Translations under genes and position numbers: made by a program
Source of the DNA: Nipponacmea schrenckii
Lineage: Eukaryota > Mollusca > Gastropoda > Lottiidae
Direction: 5' to 3'
Assembly: GCA_030562195.1 (NCBI GenBank)
Contig: CM060200.1
Coordinates: 16,368,001 to 16,432,000, forward strand
Length of the DNA: 64,000 nt
The notes under the pieces: generated by a model
Told to the model about the DNA's origin: nothing
The model's input: only the letters and a program-made list of their open reading frames with translations
The model's database searches: none
Part shown: positions 46,362 through 57,052 of the stretch, one piece after another
How the letters are laid out: every line of letters starts with the position of its first letter
Position numbering within the stretch: the stretch's first letter is position 1

Positions 46362-47240
46362 AAATTAACAAGTATCAACGATCTGGAAAGTTAATGAAAT
46401 CCGATATCAATTTGTAATCTCAAATAAAGTGTTATGTCCCACAAATTTGTTTTTTCGACGTTTTGTTTTACACACTAATTAAACAGATATAAATGTTACA
46501 AGAAGAGTTAAGAAGATTATGTAACAGGTCATAAAGTCAAATTGTGTTAATTTCTTATCGTTTGGTCAAGACACAAATGTTGACATTTCCAGTTTAAGTA
46601 TCGCAACCAATTAAAACAAGTCATTATACTGAGTAGGCGTAGTTCTTTTTTAAATGACAGCCAGGAGATATAACAAATTCTAAATATCTCGGAAGCTGCA
46701 CAACTGTTACAAACAGGTTATATTATATTATAATAGTTATTATTATGGAATTGGATATTATAAATGCAACGTTTCACCCATGCAATAGAAGGGACGCGCA
46801 CTGCCTTGGTATCGTCTAACGGTTCTAGTTTTTTTTGTTATTTGAACGGAAAATATTATGTGAAAACAAGAGGTACCAAAAATAATGATCACGTTGCAAG
46901 TATTTTGAATGGCTTTTATAGTAGGAACAATTGATTGTCATGCTTGATGACATGCCTCAATATGTAATCGAGTCTTGCCTGAATATAAATATGGTTACCA
47001 GAATAACTGGGTTTTAGTATAATCCGTTGTTTTCCTAATTATTCATCAGATATGATACACGGTTCACGCCGTCATTTTTCTCATTTCATGAGAGGCAATA
47101 CTAGTTGATAAATCTATGCGGGGGGTAAAAGCAGATGATAAAAATAAACCATTGGAAGAATCGTGTCACTCCAGTGATGATTAAAGACTTAATTTAGAAA
47201 GACAATGATATTTATTTACGTTAAACAAACGAAACAATCA
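46362..47240. other. Non-coding; nothing recognised
   Basis: AT-rich sequence without protein-like frames or terminal structures. Confidence 0.4.
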
Positions 47241-47830
47241 CAATTAAGTATTCAAACAATAGGAACTGACGCAATATCATGATTATTATTCGCATTATGA
47301 TTACAAGTATGATTATTATTCGCATTATGATTACAAGTATAATGGGGCCTATTAGTCTTACACCAAGTCAGTTACCGTAAGCCCTCGAATTCCTGTCAAT
47401 GGTATATTCTTCAATACGTCTAGGTTTACCAGGTAATTGCTTCAAATAGAATATCATCCTCAGTACCGTCCATAGCATTAAAATTACCGAATCAGGTGAC
47501 TACAGTAATTGAATAGCGCTGTATCTCAATAAAGTCGTGTACAAATTTAAGGATGAGTATAATAATTAAGTATTCACACAAAATGAACTGACGGAATATC
47601 ATGATTATTATTCACATTATTATTACAAGTTTAATGGGGTCTATTAGTCTTACACCAAGTCAGTTACCGTAAGCCCCTCGTATTCCTGTCAATGGTATAT
47701 CCTTCAATACGTCTACGTTTAATTGTACATTTTTCTTCCAATAGAATATCATCCTCGGTACCGTAATTGTATAGCGCAGTATCCCGATAAAATCATGTAC
47801 AAATTTATCGATTAGTATAGCCTTTCAACT
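47241..47830. repeat. Diverged tandem duplication, period ~322 bp
   Basis: AATTAAGTATTCA...GAACTGACG, TCTTACACCAAGTCAGTTAC, ATAGAATATCATCCTC and CATGTACAAATTTA-type blocks occur in the same order from 47242 and from 47564. Within the first copy, an exact 30-bp unit (47281-47310) is repeated at 47311-47340. No coding. Confidence 0.8.
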
Positions 47831-47854
47831 TAATAATTTCATACATGATTACTT

Positions 47855-48475
47855 GATCGCCGGAACATAGATCTGTCCATTTGATACATATGTACTTGTG
47901 TATTTTTAGTATTTTAGACGAATTGTATACTGTAAGGCTAGAAATTAATGCGTCAACAAATTAATGCGATACAGGGTATAGGGACTAAAATGCGAGTACA
48001 AATTAATGCGATGTGTTTAATGAATGAAGACATGAACAATGATCAAGATTTATCTTCCAATAGTCAAGTGTGAAAATCTTTTTTTTTTGACGTCATCGAT
48101 TACTAATCAGCTTCAAATTTAGAGATAATTACCTAATTACTTAATCCCGCCCGGTCTCAATATAAATACTTGACTGATTCTACCTTTTGTCCATCATATG
48201 ATTTTATTTTCCTTTAATTCACTTGGAAATATGTATTTAAAAATGCGGATACAAATTAATGCGATCGCGGATAGGTTGCATTTAACGCATTAATTTCTAT
48301 CTCGCAATAATTTGTAGCCTTACAGTACTGAGATATTATGTATTTTCGATTTTTTTTTTTTTTTTTTCCAATGTATTGCCCCATGGGCTGAATGTGAGAC
48401 AGGACCATACCCTTGTGTATTGGGCCTAATTCTGACCCATGTAAAATAAAGAGTTTATTATTATTATTATATAAA
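47855..48475 (+). mobile_element. LINE 3' tail split by a MITE
   Basis: Same family as the LINE tails at 2800-3105 and 29702-30000: TTGATCGCCGGAACATAGAT, CTGTCCATTTGATACA, then after the insert at 47930-48325 GAGATATTATGTATTTTCG, a T-tract, CCCATGGGCTGAATGTGAG, AATAAAGAG and (TTA)n. It is 5'-truncated. Confidence 0.85.
47930..48325. mobile_element. 396-bp MITE with TA duplication and ATTAATGCG repeats
   Basis: Flanked by TA (47928-47929 and 48326-48327). Removing it restores the LINE tail (GAATTGTATA^CTGAGATATT; copy 1 has GAATTGTATATTGAGATATT). Ends: CTGTAAGGCTA...TAGCCTTACAG, a perfect 11-bp inverted repeat extended by GAAATTAATGCG. The word AATTAATGCG(AT) occurs several times inside in both orientations. 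A Tc1/mariner-type target is implied; no transposase. Confidence 0.85.
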
Positions 48476-48726
48476 TAGCACTAAAAAATACAATTTCGAG
48501 AGATTAGAAGCAATAAATACGTGATTAAAATGGATTTTATTATAAAAATAAATAGTAGAAACGTAAGTTGCAGTAGACCATTTTTTATTATAATGGTGAC
48601 TTACGTATTGACCACTATTTCCTGATATTGGTGTGTGTGTAATGCCAACTTAAAGTTGTATTTTTGCGGAGGCAAGGAAGGGGTGCGCATTAAACATGCT
48701 TGCGCACTATATTCGGAATTATGCGA

Positions 48727-49010
48727 TATGACAGGATTTCCTTTGGTTGGGTACTACCATAGGTATGTACGTCAAGTCACAAATGTTGTTGATCTTTTTT
48801 TTAATCATCCAGTCTGTTAATTCGGTACATAACCAGACGCTGTGGTTGCTAAGTATGCATGCATGAGTACTTGCCCACATTCCTTAATATTTTCAACAAC
48901 AACAATGGCATTTTGGTATTCCATTTATTATCTCTAGCAAAAGGCAATAAAACGTTTAAATATCACTTTGTAAAATCATTATGAATTAATTTAAATAAGT
49001 TCTAACTAAA
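48727..49010. repeat. Dispersed segment R3
   Basis: ATCATCCAGTCTGT, CACTTGCCCACATTCC-type, TTCCATTTATTATCTCTAGC and AAAGGCAATAA blocks recur in the same order at 59320-59560. No coding. Confidence 0.7.
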
Positions 49011-49367
49011 AAATACAAGTGGTTGCCTAGCAAGATACGCCCACTTTAAAATATATTTTCTATTTTAAAACAGGCAAAAACTCTAAGATTATGTAGGTCT
49101 AATCCAAGTTCTCGTCATCATAAATGTTCACACCAAATTTCATTAAAATCAGATGAAAAATGTATTGTCTATCGCAATCACAAGCCACGTTTTGACTAAG
49201 TCAAGTGCAATAACTCAAAAACAGTATATCGAAATGTCAATTTCAAACCAAGATGACATCAACTTCAATGATCACACCAAATTTCATTCCAATCAGATGA
49301 AAACTGTTGTCTCTATCGTGTTCACAAGTCTATTTCGACGCAATTTGACTTAGTCAAGGCCAATAAC
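49011..49367 (+). repeat. HINE copy, satellite subfamily D, left part
   Basis: A worn 5' end (GGTTGCCTAGCAAGATACGC, CCAC) and two ~160-bp units with AAATTTCATT-AAATCAGATG and GTCAAGTGCAATAACTC boxes. It is interrupted at CCAATAAC (49360-49367) by a hAT-type element and resumes at 52352. Confidence 0.72.
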
Positions 49368-50406
49368 CAGGGCTGTTGATTTGGCTCTATATGCTGGACA
49401 TGACCGGCAGTCATGCCAAAATGACCGTTTGCAAATAGGCTCCGCCGGTCATCAAGTATAGGTCAGTGACTTTAAAAAAAATAATTAAAATTAAATTACC
49501 AAGCAATCATGTTTAGACAATGAGACTTCTTACACTACCTGTCATTTAATTTAATTAATTAAGAGATTAACGGTAAAGAGTTGGTAAATTAACAATGAAT
49601 TTATTGACAATTATTAATCGGCTCCTGGAAAACGATTCCAGTTCAAAGAGATTTACTAAACTATCTCAAACTAGGCTACTTACTTTTAACAAACAGTTGA
49701 CACAATAACCGGTATGTGTTAATTCCTATTGCAGTCAAATTTTAATTGGTCATTATTCATCGATATAATTGTATATCAAGTTTTTACGATATTTATCTTC
49801 CAATTTCATCAGTACCAACGTAAACATGACGAAGAAAATGTCGACCCTCACATAGAACTCTTGGCGATGATAGCTTGCCGGTCATTGAGAATTCTTCTTT
49901 TTAACAATTATAAAGTTGAAAGAAAGTTCAATTAAATGTCATTGGCAGGCTATTTACTATTGTAATTTTACTATTCCTTGCAAAAAATCTGCGTAATTAT
50001 GTAAGTTTTAACGTTCTTTTCTGCTTACTACTCTAGAATATGAAACTATTTATAGACAAATCGGAAAGACCGCAAGAAAATTTTTTACAGTCGTTTTTCT
50101 CAGTATTGGTGTCATTTAAAACCCTTCGTTTTCCTCAAGTTCAACCGGAAGTACATCGGTGAAAGTAAACTAAAAATCTGCATTTGTGACTTCGTAAAAA
50201 ATATTAAATTTAACTGTAAATATTTGATGATCGGATTGTTTTGTTATAGTGATGTGATGTATGACAGTATGTTCCCAATTATGATGAATGTAACTCAACA
50301 TTTATGCATTGAAATACATTTTACAGTTGGATACTAGTTGAATAGTATTTAGTGTAGTAGTTTTGACATCAAAAAAACATCGTTAAAAAATGTTCGACTG
50401 GGAAAA

Positions 50407-51172
50407 AGGTCTATTTGAGGTTTTCTACAGGTACAACTTACAACAGTAGCCTTTTTTTGTAACCATTGAAACGGCCTGATTACCGGGAACAAAGTAATGC
50501 ACCCTCAGACCTTATTGATCACCCAAATAAAGTATTTTATTGTTTCAAAAATTACTGTAGACCAAGCTTACACCCCAAGTGCCCCAACACGCATTCTGTG
50601 GAGGGTTGAAGTATAGCCATTGTTCTCCTCTTGTCACTCTCAGTCTCATAGGCCGGCTATCGTTGTTTAATCTTTTGACGAAAAAAATAGATTGATGAAG
50701 CCTTTATTGGGCACATTCTGCATATCAACTCAAAACTAAGGTTTTTTTCCATGCATGTGTACATAATAAAAATTCTAATGACATGTTTTTCAAAATAATA
50801 GGCTTAGCCTAGTAGTAGTGGCGCAGGCCTAGCGCATTGCTAATTTCGCTCATGAAAGAATTATGATTCTTGGCGTCAAAAGATGAAGATTTGGATCGTG
50901 ACTTGATGGTCATTAAATTATGACATCAGTCATCAGCTCTTCTTGACAACGGAAAGCAATGGATTTTCTTTCTGGAAGTGGCGACGAACTGGCGTCCGTC
51001 TGCAGACCGTCGCCAGTTCGTCTGCAGATGGTCGCCAGTTAGTCGGCAAAAATTTGACGATGGTCGGCAAAATTTTCGACGACCGTCTGCAGACGGTTGC
51101 TAGTTCGTCGTCAAATGTTCTGCCAACCATCTGCAGATGATCTGCAGATAAAGATAAGTTATAAAGTTGCTG
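50407..51172 (-). mobile_element. Truncated second copy of the CTGCAG-rich TIR element
   Basis: Reverse complement of 15039-15759: same CAGCAACTTTATAACTTATC terminus (here ending at 51172, followed by TA), the same GTCTGCAGAC-rich subterminal zone (50985-51150), and the same inner sequence up to AATAGACCT. The other end is absent. Confidence 0.85.
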
Positions 51173-51950
51173 TACTATATCTATCAGCTTTTAGTTCCAA
51201 TCTATCATTTTGATTATATTTAAATTTTACTTGTAAATAAAAATGCATTCTCCATAATGAGGAGACTCTGTGATGTCCAGACAGTTACTCTATAGGACGT
51301 ACCATATCTCATATGCATTACATGAAATTGTTTTCCCTTTTTTAATCCCATCATCAGACGAGACAGACGACGACATTTCTTTTTTGTTCACTGTATTAGA
51401 CATAATTATCCAGTGGAAAAATTCTATATATCTCTATGGCTATTTCTAATAATAATAGCTGGATAATCAAAGGTAAATAAGTAGCTAAGCGGTGTTCGCC
51501 AGGTTTTCATACCATATAAAAATATCCACACTTGTTGAATAATATTTTTACTAGAATTAATATTACGAGCAAAGGGAGTAAATTTTATCATTCTATTACT
51601 TAATTGAAGTTGAGAAACATTGAAATATTTAACATCATAGATAATTTGTTATTTTTTCATATAAGCTTAATGAAATTATTCAATGGGATTTTTTCAGTGG
51701 TGAGCCAAACGTGTTTTCTGTTTACATCTAACAACAATGATAGAATATCATCGCGAATTATGAATACTTTCCAGAATCAGATATTCTTTAAAAAAGTAAT
51801 GTTTTTTGTTTCGATTTTGCTTTTGAAGCTTTGTTTACTGAAGAATACACAATACTTTGACGGGAATCCACGTGGATTCCCGTAAAATCGATTTACAGGT
51901 GTCTCAACGGGAATCCGATTCCCGGATTCCCGTCGAAAAATAAGCCTTGA
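51173..51950. other. Unassigned segment inside the hAT element, with palindromes
   Basis: No coding. Near its right end a 22-bp perfect palindrome CGGGAATCCAC-GTGGATTCCCG (51861-51882) is followed within 50 bp by CGGGAATCCGATTCCCGGAT (51908 on). Origin unknown. Confidence 0.45.
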
Positions 51951-52351
51951 CTAGAATATGAAACAGTTACTATTTATAGACAAATCGGAAAGACCACAAG
52001 AAAATTTTTTACCGTCGTTTTTCTCAGTATTGGTGTCATTTAAAACCCTTCGTTTTTCTCAAGTTCAACCGGAAGTACATCGTCAGTGAAGGTAAACTAA
52101 AAATCGGCATTTGTGAATTCGTAAAAAATATTAAATGTAACTGTAAATATTTGATGATCGGATTGTTTTGTTATTGTGATGTGATGTATGACAGTATGTT
52201 CCCAATTATGATGAATGTAACTCAACATTCATGCATTGAAATACATTTTACAGTTGGATACTAGTTGAATAGTACTTAGTGTAGTATTTTGAAATCAACA
52301 AAATATCGTTAAAAAATGTTCGACTTGGAAAAAAATAAATCAACAGCCCTG

Positions 52352-52724
52352 CCAATAACTCAAAAAACTTTCACCAAAAAATCGTCACCATCAAACTTGT
52401 CCAAGATTTCATCAATATAAATGATCACAGCCAGTTTCATTCAAATCTGATGAAAACTGTAGTCTCTATCGCATTTACAAGTCAATTTTGACACGTTTTG
52501 GGGCTTAGTCAAGTGCAATAACTCGAAAACCGTTCATCGAAAAATCTACAATTTCGAACTTGTCAAAGATCTCATCAATATTAATGATCACAGAAAGTTT
52601 CATTTAAATTCAATGAAAAGTGTAGCCTCTATTGCGTTCACAAACAATTGTGGACGGACGGACGGACGGATAGACAGGGGTGATGACAATATACGACCAA
52701 ATTATAATGAGGGCGTATAAAAAT
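52352..52724 (+). repeat. HINE subfamily D, right part and 3' end
   Basis: Continues the element interrupted by the hAT insert: two units, then GGACGGACGGACGGA (52653-52667) and the 3' end ATACGACC...GGGCGTATAAAAA. Confidence 0.78.
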
Positions 52725-52728
52725 ACAA

Positions 52729-53199
52729 GATAGCTCTGCCCACTGGCAGCATTGATTTTGAAAAAAAAATAAAATATACATATACTTCTTTTCAAAAACA
52801 GAGCAATAATTGATATTAAATATTTTAAGATTTATCTGATTTTCAATAGGGTTCATCCTTAGTTGATTTCACATAATCATGCCAAGTTCCGTTTAAATCA
52901 GTCAAGAATTGTGACTTGCAGAGTGTTTATGAGCCAAAAAATCGAAATCATTTGAAAGAACAAGGGCAATCAAATATTATATTATATTTACTGTTTTCAA
53001 TAGTGTTCATCCTTGAGTGATAATGAACAATTTCAGCAAATTTTGTCAAAATCTGTAAATCATTGTGCCTTCTACAGCTAAAAATTTGACGCGTTTTCAA
53101 AAAGATAGCTTGCCAGGCAAGGTAATATATACCCACCGGCAGCATTGATTTTAAATAAAAAATGAAATATACATATACTTCTTTTTCTGGGGTGATAAA
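52729..53199 (+). mobile_element. HINE 5' ends and satellite A
   Basis: A shortened 5' end at 52729 (GATAGCTCTGCCCACTGGCA), satellite units, and a further full 5' end at 53104 inserted in the GCGTTTTCAAAAA box. The leader of the latter is cut by a Helitron at 53199 and resumes at 54339. Confidence 0.78.
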
Positions 53200-54338
53200 T
53201 CTATTATATATATAAGAGGAAGTGTCTGTGTGTGTGTGTATGGTCGCCATAGCTCAAAGACGGAGGCAGGCAGGAAGGAGATGCTGTGCATGCACAATCC
53301 TGTATATGCAAGGATGTGCACCTGAGTCTTTGTTTGGCATTCGTTGTTTACTTTGTCAAAAAAACACACTGAAGACTGCCGATTGAAACAGCATAATTTT
53401 CTTTTATTTACTTTGGCTATTAATAGATTTACCAACGGTTATCAAGTACGTGAAGGCCGATGATAAATTGTTTTTGGATAACCATGTCTACAATTTAAAC
53501 CAATAGTGTAGCCTCTCAAATATTCAGTGCCGATATTTTTAACTTTTAAGTACCGAATGTTTTTTCACTACCAACTACTCATGCATTGAATTAAAAATAT
53601 TTCATGCCCACGATATTTCTTTGTTTTGCCATTTGTTGTTTACTTTGTCAAAAATGTTGAAATCAACAATCATGCAAGCAAAGTCAACCAGCCTTCTAGA
53701 AATGTGAAGAACATTCTAGAGCCAATATAAGGGAGTGACCGTAACTTTACTGAGAGATGGCGAGACTGTGGATGCATATTCCTGGAAATGCAAAGATGTG
53801 CACCTGTGTCTTTGTTTACGCATTCGTTGTTTACTTGGTCAAAAAACACACCGAAGACTGCCAAGTGAAACGGCATAATTTTCTTTTATTTACTTTGGCT
53901 ATTAATAGATTTACCAACGGTTATCAAGTACATGAAGGCCTTTGACAAATTGTTTTTGGATAACCATGTCTACAATTTAAACCAATAGAATGCCTCTCAA
54001 ATATTCGGCGCCGATATTTTTAACTTTTAAGTACTGAATGTTTTTTCACTACCAACTACTCATGCATTGAATTAAAAATATTTCATGCCAACGATATTTC
54101 TTTTAATCGATTACCATTGATTGAAATGGGTTATGACAAATTGTTTTTGGATAACCATGTCTACAATTTAAACCAATAGAATGCTTCTCAAATATTCGGC
54201 GCCGATATTTTTAACTTTTAAGTACTGAGGGTTTTTTCACTACCAACTACTCATGCATTGAATTAAAAGAAATATCGTGAGCATGAAATATTATTCAAGT
54301 GACTGGTAACTCCGGGCAAAGCCATGAATAAGGGCTAG
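53200..54338 (+). mobile_element. Non-autonomous canonical Helitron
   Basis: Starts TCTATTATATATATAAGAGG and ends with a short GGGC-AAA-GCC hairpin (54313-54323) and GGG-CTAG (54335-54338). It is inserted exactly between A (53199) and T (54339) with no duplication: the flanks GGGTGATAAA and TGTACAATATTACTAAG rejoin to the intact HINE leader seen at 57140-57160. TC start, CTAG end, 3' hairpin and A^T insertion are the Helitron hallmarks. The inside is a degenerate array: the block TTAGTTTT-free CTATTAATAGATTTACCAAC / TTTTTGGATAACCATGTCTA / TTTCACTACCAACTACTCAT recurs two to three times. It has no Rep/helicase gene. Confidence 0.9.
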
Positions 54339-55092
54339 TGTACAATATTACTAAGTTTCCTTAAGATAGCTTGCCAGGCAAGGTAATATACGCCCACTGG
54401 CAGCATTGATTTTGAATAAAAATAAAATATACATATACTTCTTTTCTAGGGTAATAAATGTACAATATTACTAAGTTTCCTTAAGATATCTTGCCAGGCA
54501 AGGTAATATACGCCAACTGGCAGCATTGATTTTGAATAAAAACTTTAACAATTAGCAGAATGAAATATTCAACCTTCCGCCATATACTTATACCTTTATA
54601 TCTAGGGTGTCTAGTTTCATTAAAATCTGTCAAGAATTGTACCTAATATTAATAAAAACAAATACTTAAGCCGAGTTTCATTAAAATCCATTAAGAATTA
54701 GAGTGTTTACAAGCTAAAATTGAACGCATTTTCAAGAACAAGGGCAATGACTCATAGTAAATGTTCGTTGATTTTCAATAAGGTTTTATCCTCAAGTAAT
54801 AACATACTCTCACACCAAGTTTCATCAAAATCAATCAAGAATTGCACATTGTAGAGTGTTTATGAGCCATTCAAGAACAAGGGCAAGAACTCATATTAAA
54901 TTTTTTCCGATTTTGCTGATTTTCAATCAGGTTCATCCTTGCGTGATCATAAACACTCAAGTAAAGTTTCATCAACATCTGTTAAGAATTGTGCCCTCTA
55001 GAGTGTTTACGAGCAATTGTGGACAGAGAGACGGACGGACAGATGTGGGTGACGACAATATACGCCCCCCATTTCATGTGGGCGTATAAAAA
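54339..55092 (+). mobile_element. HINE leaders and satellite to a 3' end
   Basis: Leader remnant, then two more 5' ends spaced 120 bp apart (54365 and 54485, both after GTTTCCTTAA), satellite A units, ACGGACGGACAG (55031-55042) and the hairpin ATACGCCC...GGGCGTATAAA. The repeated GTTTCCTTAA^GATA junction indicates a tandem duplication or repeated insertion at one site. Confidence 0.8.
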
Positions 55093-55537
55093 TATCAAGC
55101 AGACACAAATTCATGTCCTGAAAATTCAACAGTGTTAAAATAATGTACAGAGAGTATTAGCAAATATGAATAGTCCAACACTGGCACCCACTGACTGAAA
55201 GTATTTGCAAAGGCAATCATAATTTTGTGAATTGTCTATATTCTGAATCTATCAATATAATTCCAGTCAAAATACATAAACTTACCAATAAACAGAAAGA
55301 TTTGATGATGAGAATATCTTAGTAGTGTTGATACTGATATTGTCTGAAACATGATAAGCAACAAATAATATATCTATCATCTACAGTGAAATATGGTATA
55401 GTTTTTGACAACTACATACAATTACATAACAAGCAGACATGCTCAAGCCCACAAAGGAGCAAATGTCTTATACATTATAACTTACAAACTGAACAATCTA
55501 AAGATATAACAGAAAAAAATCAAGGTCAATGACAAAA
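55093..55537. other. Intron island around membralin exon A
   Basis: Non-repetitive-looking intron, holding exon A at 55286-55343. Confidence 0.55.
55286..55343 (-). CDS. TMEM259: Membralin internal exon A
   Basis: A 58-nt exon on the minus strand, bounded by an acceptor (CAG at 55344-55346) and a donor (GTAAG at 55281-55285). It reads TISVSTLLRYSHHQIFLFI plus one base of the next codon. This matches the transmembrane/loop segment of membralin that precedes its [10 protein letters not shown] block. The extra G joins TT of exon B to make Val, so the phase (0 in, 1 out) fits exactly. Membralin is a multi-pass ER membrane protein, known in vertebrates as a partner of the RNF185 ubiquitin ligase in ER-associated degradation. 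The exon sits in a 445-bp island between a HINE 3' end (55092) and a HINE 5' end (55538). The preceding exon is not in the window. Confidence 0.93.
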
Positions 55538-56461
55538 GATAGCTTGGGAGGCAAGGTAATATACACCCACTGGCAGCATTGATTTTGAATAAAAATTTCA
55601 CAGAACAGTAACAATTAGCAGAATGAAACATTTAACCTTTCGTCATATACATCATAAATGTACAACATTACTAAGTTTTGTTAAAATCTGTCTTGAATTG
55701 TACCTAATAACAAGGCTGTAACTCATCCAACAGAATTCACCTTTGGGTGATAAAACTATTTCAACAAGTTTCATTACAATCTGTAAAGAATTGAGACTTG
55801 TAGAGTGTTTATGAGCCAAAAATCGTTTTAAAGAACAAGGGCAATAATTCATATCAAATATTTTCCGATATTTCTTATTTTCAATAGGGTTCATCTTTCA
55901 GTGAAAATTTACAATTTCAGCATGTTTTGTCAAAGTCTGTAAAGAATTTTGCTTTCTAAAATGTTTACCAGCTTAAATTTTGATGTGTTTTCAAAAACAA
56001 GGACAATAACTGTTACGAAATATTTTTCAATTTTTCTGATATTCAATAGGGTTCATCCTTAGGTGATGACAAATACTCCTTGTACCTTTTAACAAGGCAA
56101 AAACTCATTAATTATTTTTCGGTATTTTTTATTTCTATTAGGGTAAATCCATGGGTGATAAAAAACAATTTCAGCAAGTTTCATAAAAATCAGTAAATAA
56201 TTGTGCCTTGAAGAGTGTTTACGAGCCAAAAGTTGAGCACGTTTTTAAGAACAAGAGCAATAATTCATGTTAAATATTTTACAATAATTTTGATTTTCAA
56301 TAGGGCTCATCCTTTGGTGATAATAAAGTTCACCAATTTTCTTCAAAATCTATAAAAATTTGTGCCTTGTAGAGTTTTAAAAAACAAGGGCAATAATTCA
56401 TATTAAATATATTTTGTTATTTTTATTTTCATCTTTAAATGATATCAAACAATTCCAGTTA
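55538..56461 (+). repeat. HINE copy (5' end and satellite, no 3' end)
   Basis: 5' end GATAGCTTGGGAGGCAAGGT, leader and about five diverged satellite A units. It is cut at about 56461 by the hAT-end fragment. Confidence 0.75.
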
Positions 56462-56741
56462 CTTTGACCTGGGGAAGTCTTTTCCAGCAGCCAATTAATA
56501 TAATTTATAATCAATAAATTTATGTTAATGAACCACCCATTACCGGTAATCCCTTAATTAACTAAATAAATTGACAGATAGTGTTAGGAGTCTCATTTAT
56601 TTAACGTTATTGTTGGGTAATTTGAGTTTTATTTATTTTTTAATTCCCTGACCTATAGGCCTACTTGATGTTCGGTGCAGCCTATTTACAAACAGTTATT
56701 TTGGAATGACGGCATATAGAAACAAATCAACAGCCCTGGTA
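56462..56741 (-). mobile_element. Truncated hAT end
   Basis: Reverse complement of 49368-49650: terminus CAGGGCTGTTGATTT at 56741-56727, then the shared CTATATGC, AAATAGGCT, CATCAAGTA and TATAGGTCA blocks. Its far end is missing. Confidence 0.8.
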
Positions 56742-56918
56742 GGAAGTCAAATTTGGTACGTTTATCATCTAAGAAGATTAGCATTTAGAGCTGAGGTACC
56801 AGATGATCTAGTTCAGCTTCAAGGAGATTGCTGCAGTGACTCTTATAAAGTTTACCTTGACCTTGACTTTTCTTTGGAAGATCGGTTTTCAACAGCTCAG
56901 ATAATGTCAGATATTTAA
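56742..56918 (+). pseudogene. Tyrosine-recombinase C-terminal fragment
   Basis: An open frame adjoining the hAT terminus reads SQIWYVYHLRRLAFRAEVPD, DLVQLQGDCCSDSYKVYLDL and DFSLEDRFSTAQIMSDI, then a stop at 56916-56918. It matches the C-terminus of tyrosine recombinases of DIRS/Ngaro/Crypton type: HxxR (HLRR), the GDW-x-SD-x-Y block (here GDC-x-SDSY, with W changed to C) and the trailing L-x-DR. The first Arg and the rest of the protein are missing. Which family it came from cannot be told. Confidence 0.65.
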
Positions 56919-57052
56919 ATCTATGCAGATTTGAGGCCAAGAATATACTTAATATAACAATCAGAATTTTTTATTTAAAGGAATACTAAGGTTTATGTCA
57001 ATAATACATTTTTCTGGTAAAAAGACGTTTTATAATTAGGTCCAAACTATAA
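56919..57052. other. Short non-coding gap
   Basis: Nothing recognised between the recombinase fragment and the HINE 5' end. Confidence 0.4.

Larger units (their letters stand above)
43840..48726. mobile_element. Candidate 4.9-kb TA-flanked TIR element (non-coding)
   Basis: TA at 43838-43839 and 48727-48728. Left end CCGTATAATTCTGTGTATAA with TGCGCA and GGGGGTGCGTACTATATA. The right end, read inward, gives TCGCATAATTCCGAATATAG with TGCGCA and AATGCGCACCCC. The second copy of the flanking sequence, at 59280-59300, lacks the insert (GGCTAATTATGATGG), which supports insertion. The TATAAT...GCGCACCCC style of end is reminiscent of pogo/Jerky-type elements. The interior has no transposase-like frame; it holds other repeats described separately. 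Confidence 0.45.
49368..52351. mobile_element. hAT-type non-autonomous element with 8-bp target duplication
   Basis: The 8-bp duplication CCAATAAC (49360-49367 and 52352-52359) flanks 15-bp inverted ends CAGGGCTGTTGATTT...AAATMAACAGCCCTG type (right end AAATAAATCAACAGCCCTG). CAGGG termini with 8-bp duplications are diagnostic of hAT. No transposase is present. A ~375-bp segment is duplicated directly (50030-50407 and 51951-52330), and between the copies lie a fragment of the 2.6-kb TIR element and ~780 bp of other sequence. A truncated relative in reverse orientation is at 56462-56741. Confidence 0.85.

Noticed and set aside
50030..52330. 375-bp direct repeats as LTRs of a small LTR retrotransposon
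   Set aside because: They have no TG...CA ends, no primer-binding site or polypurine tract, and both copies lie inside one hAT element with an 8-bp target duplication.
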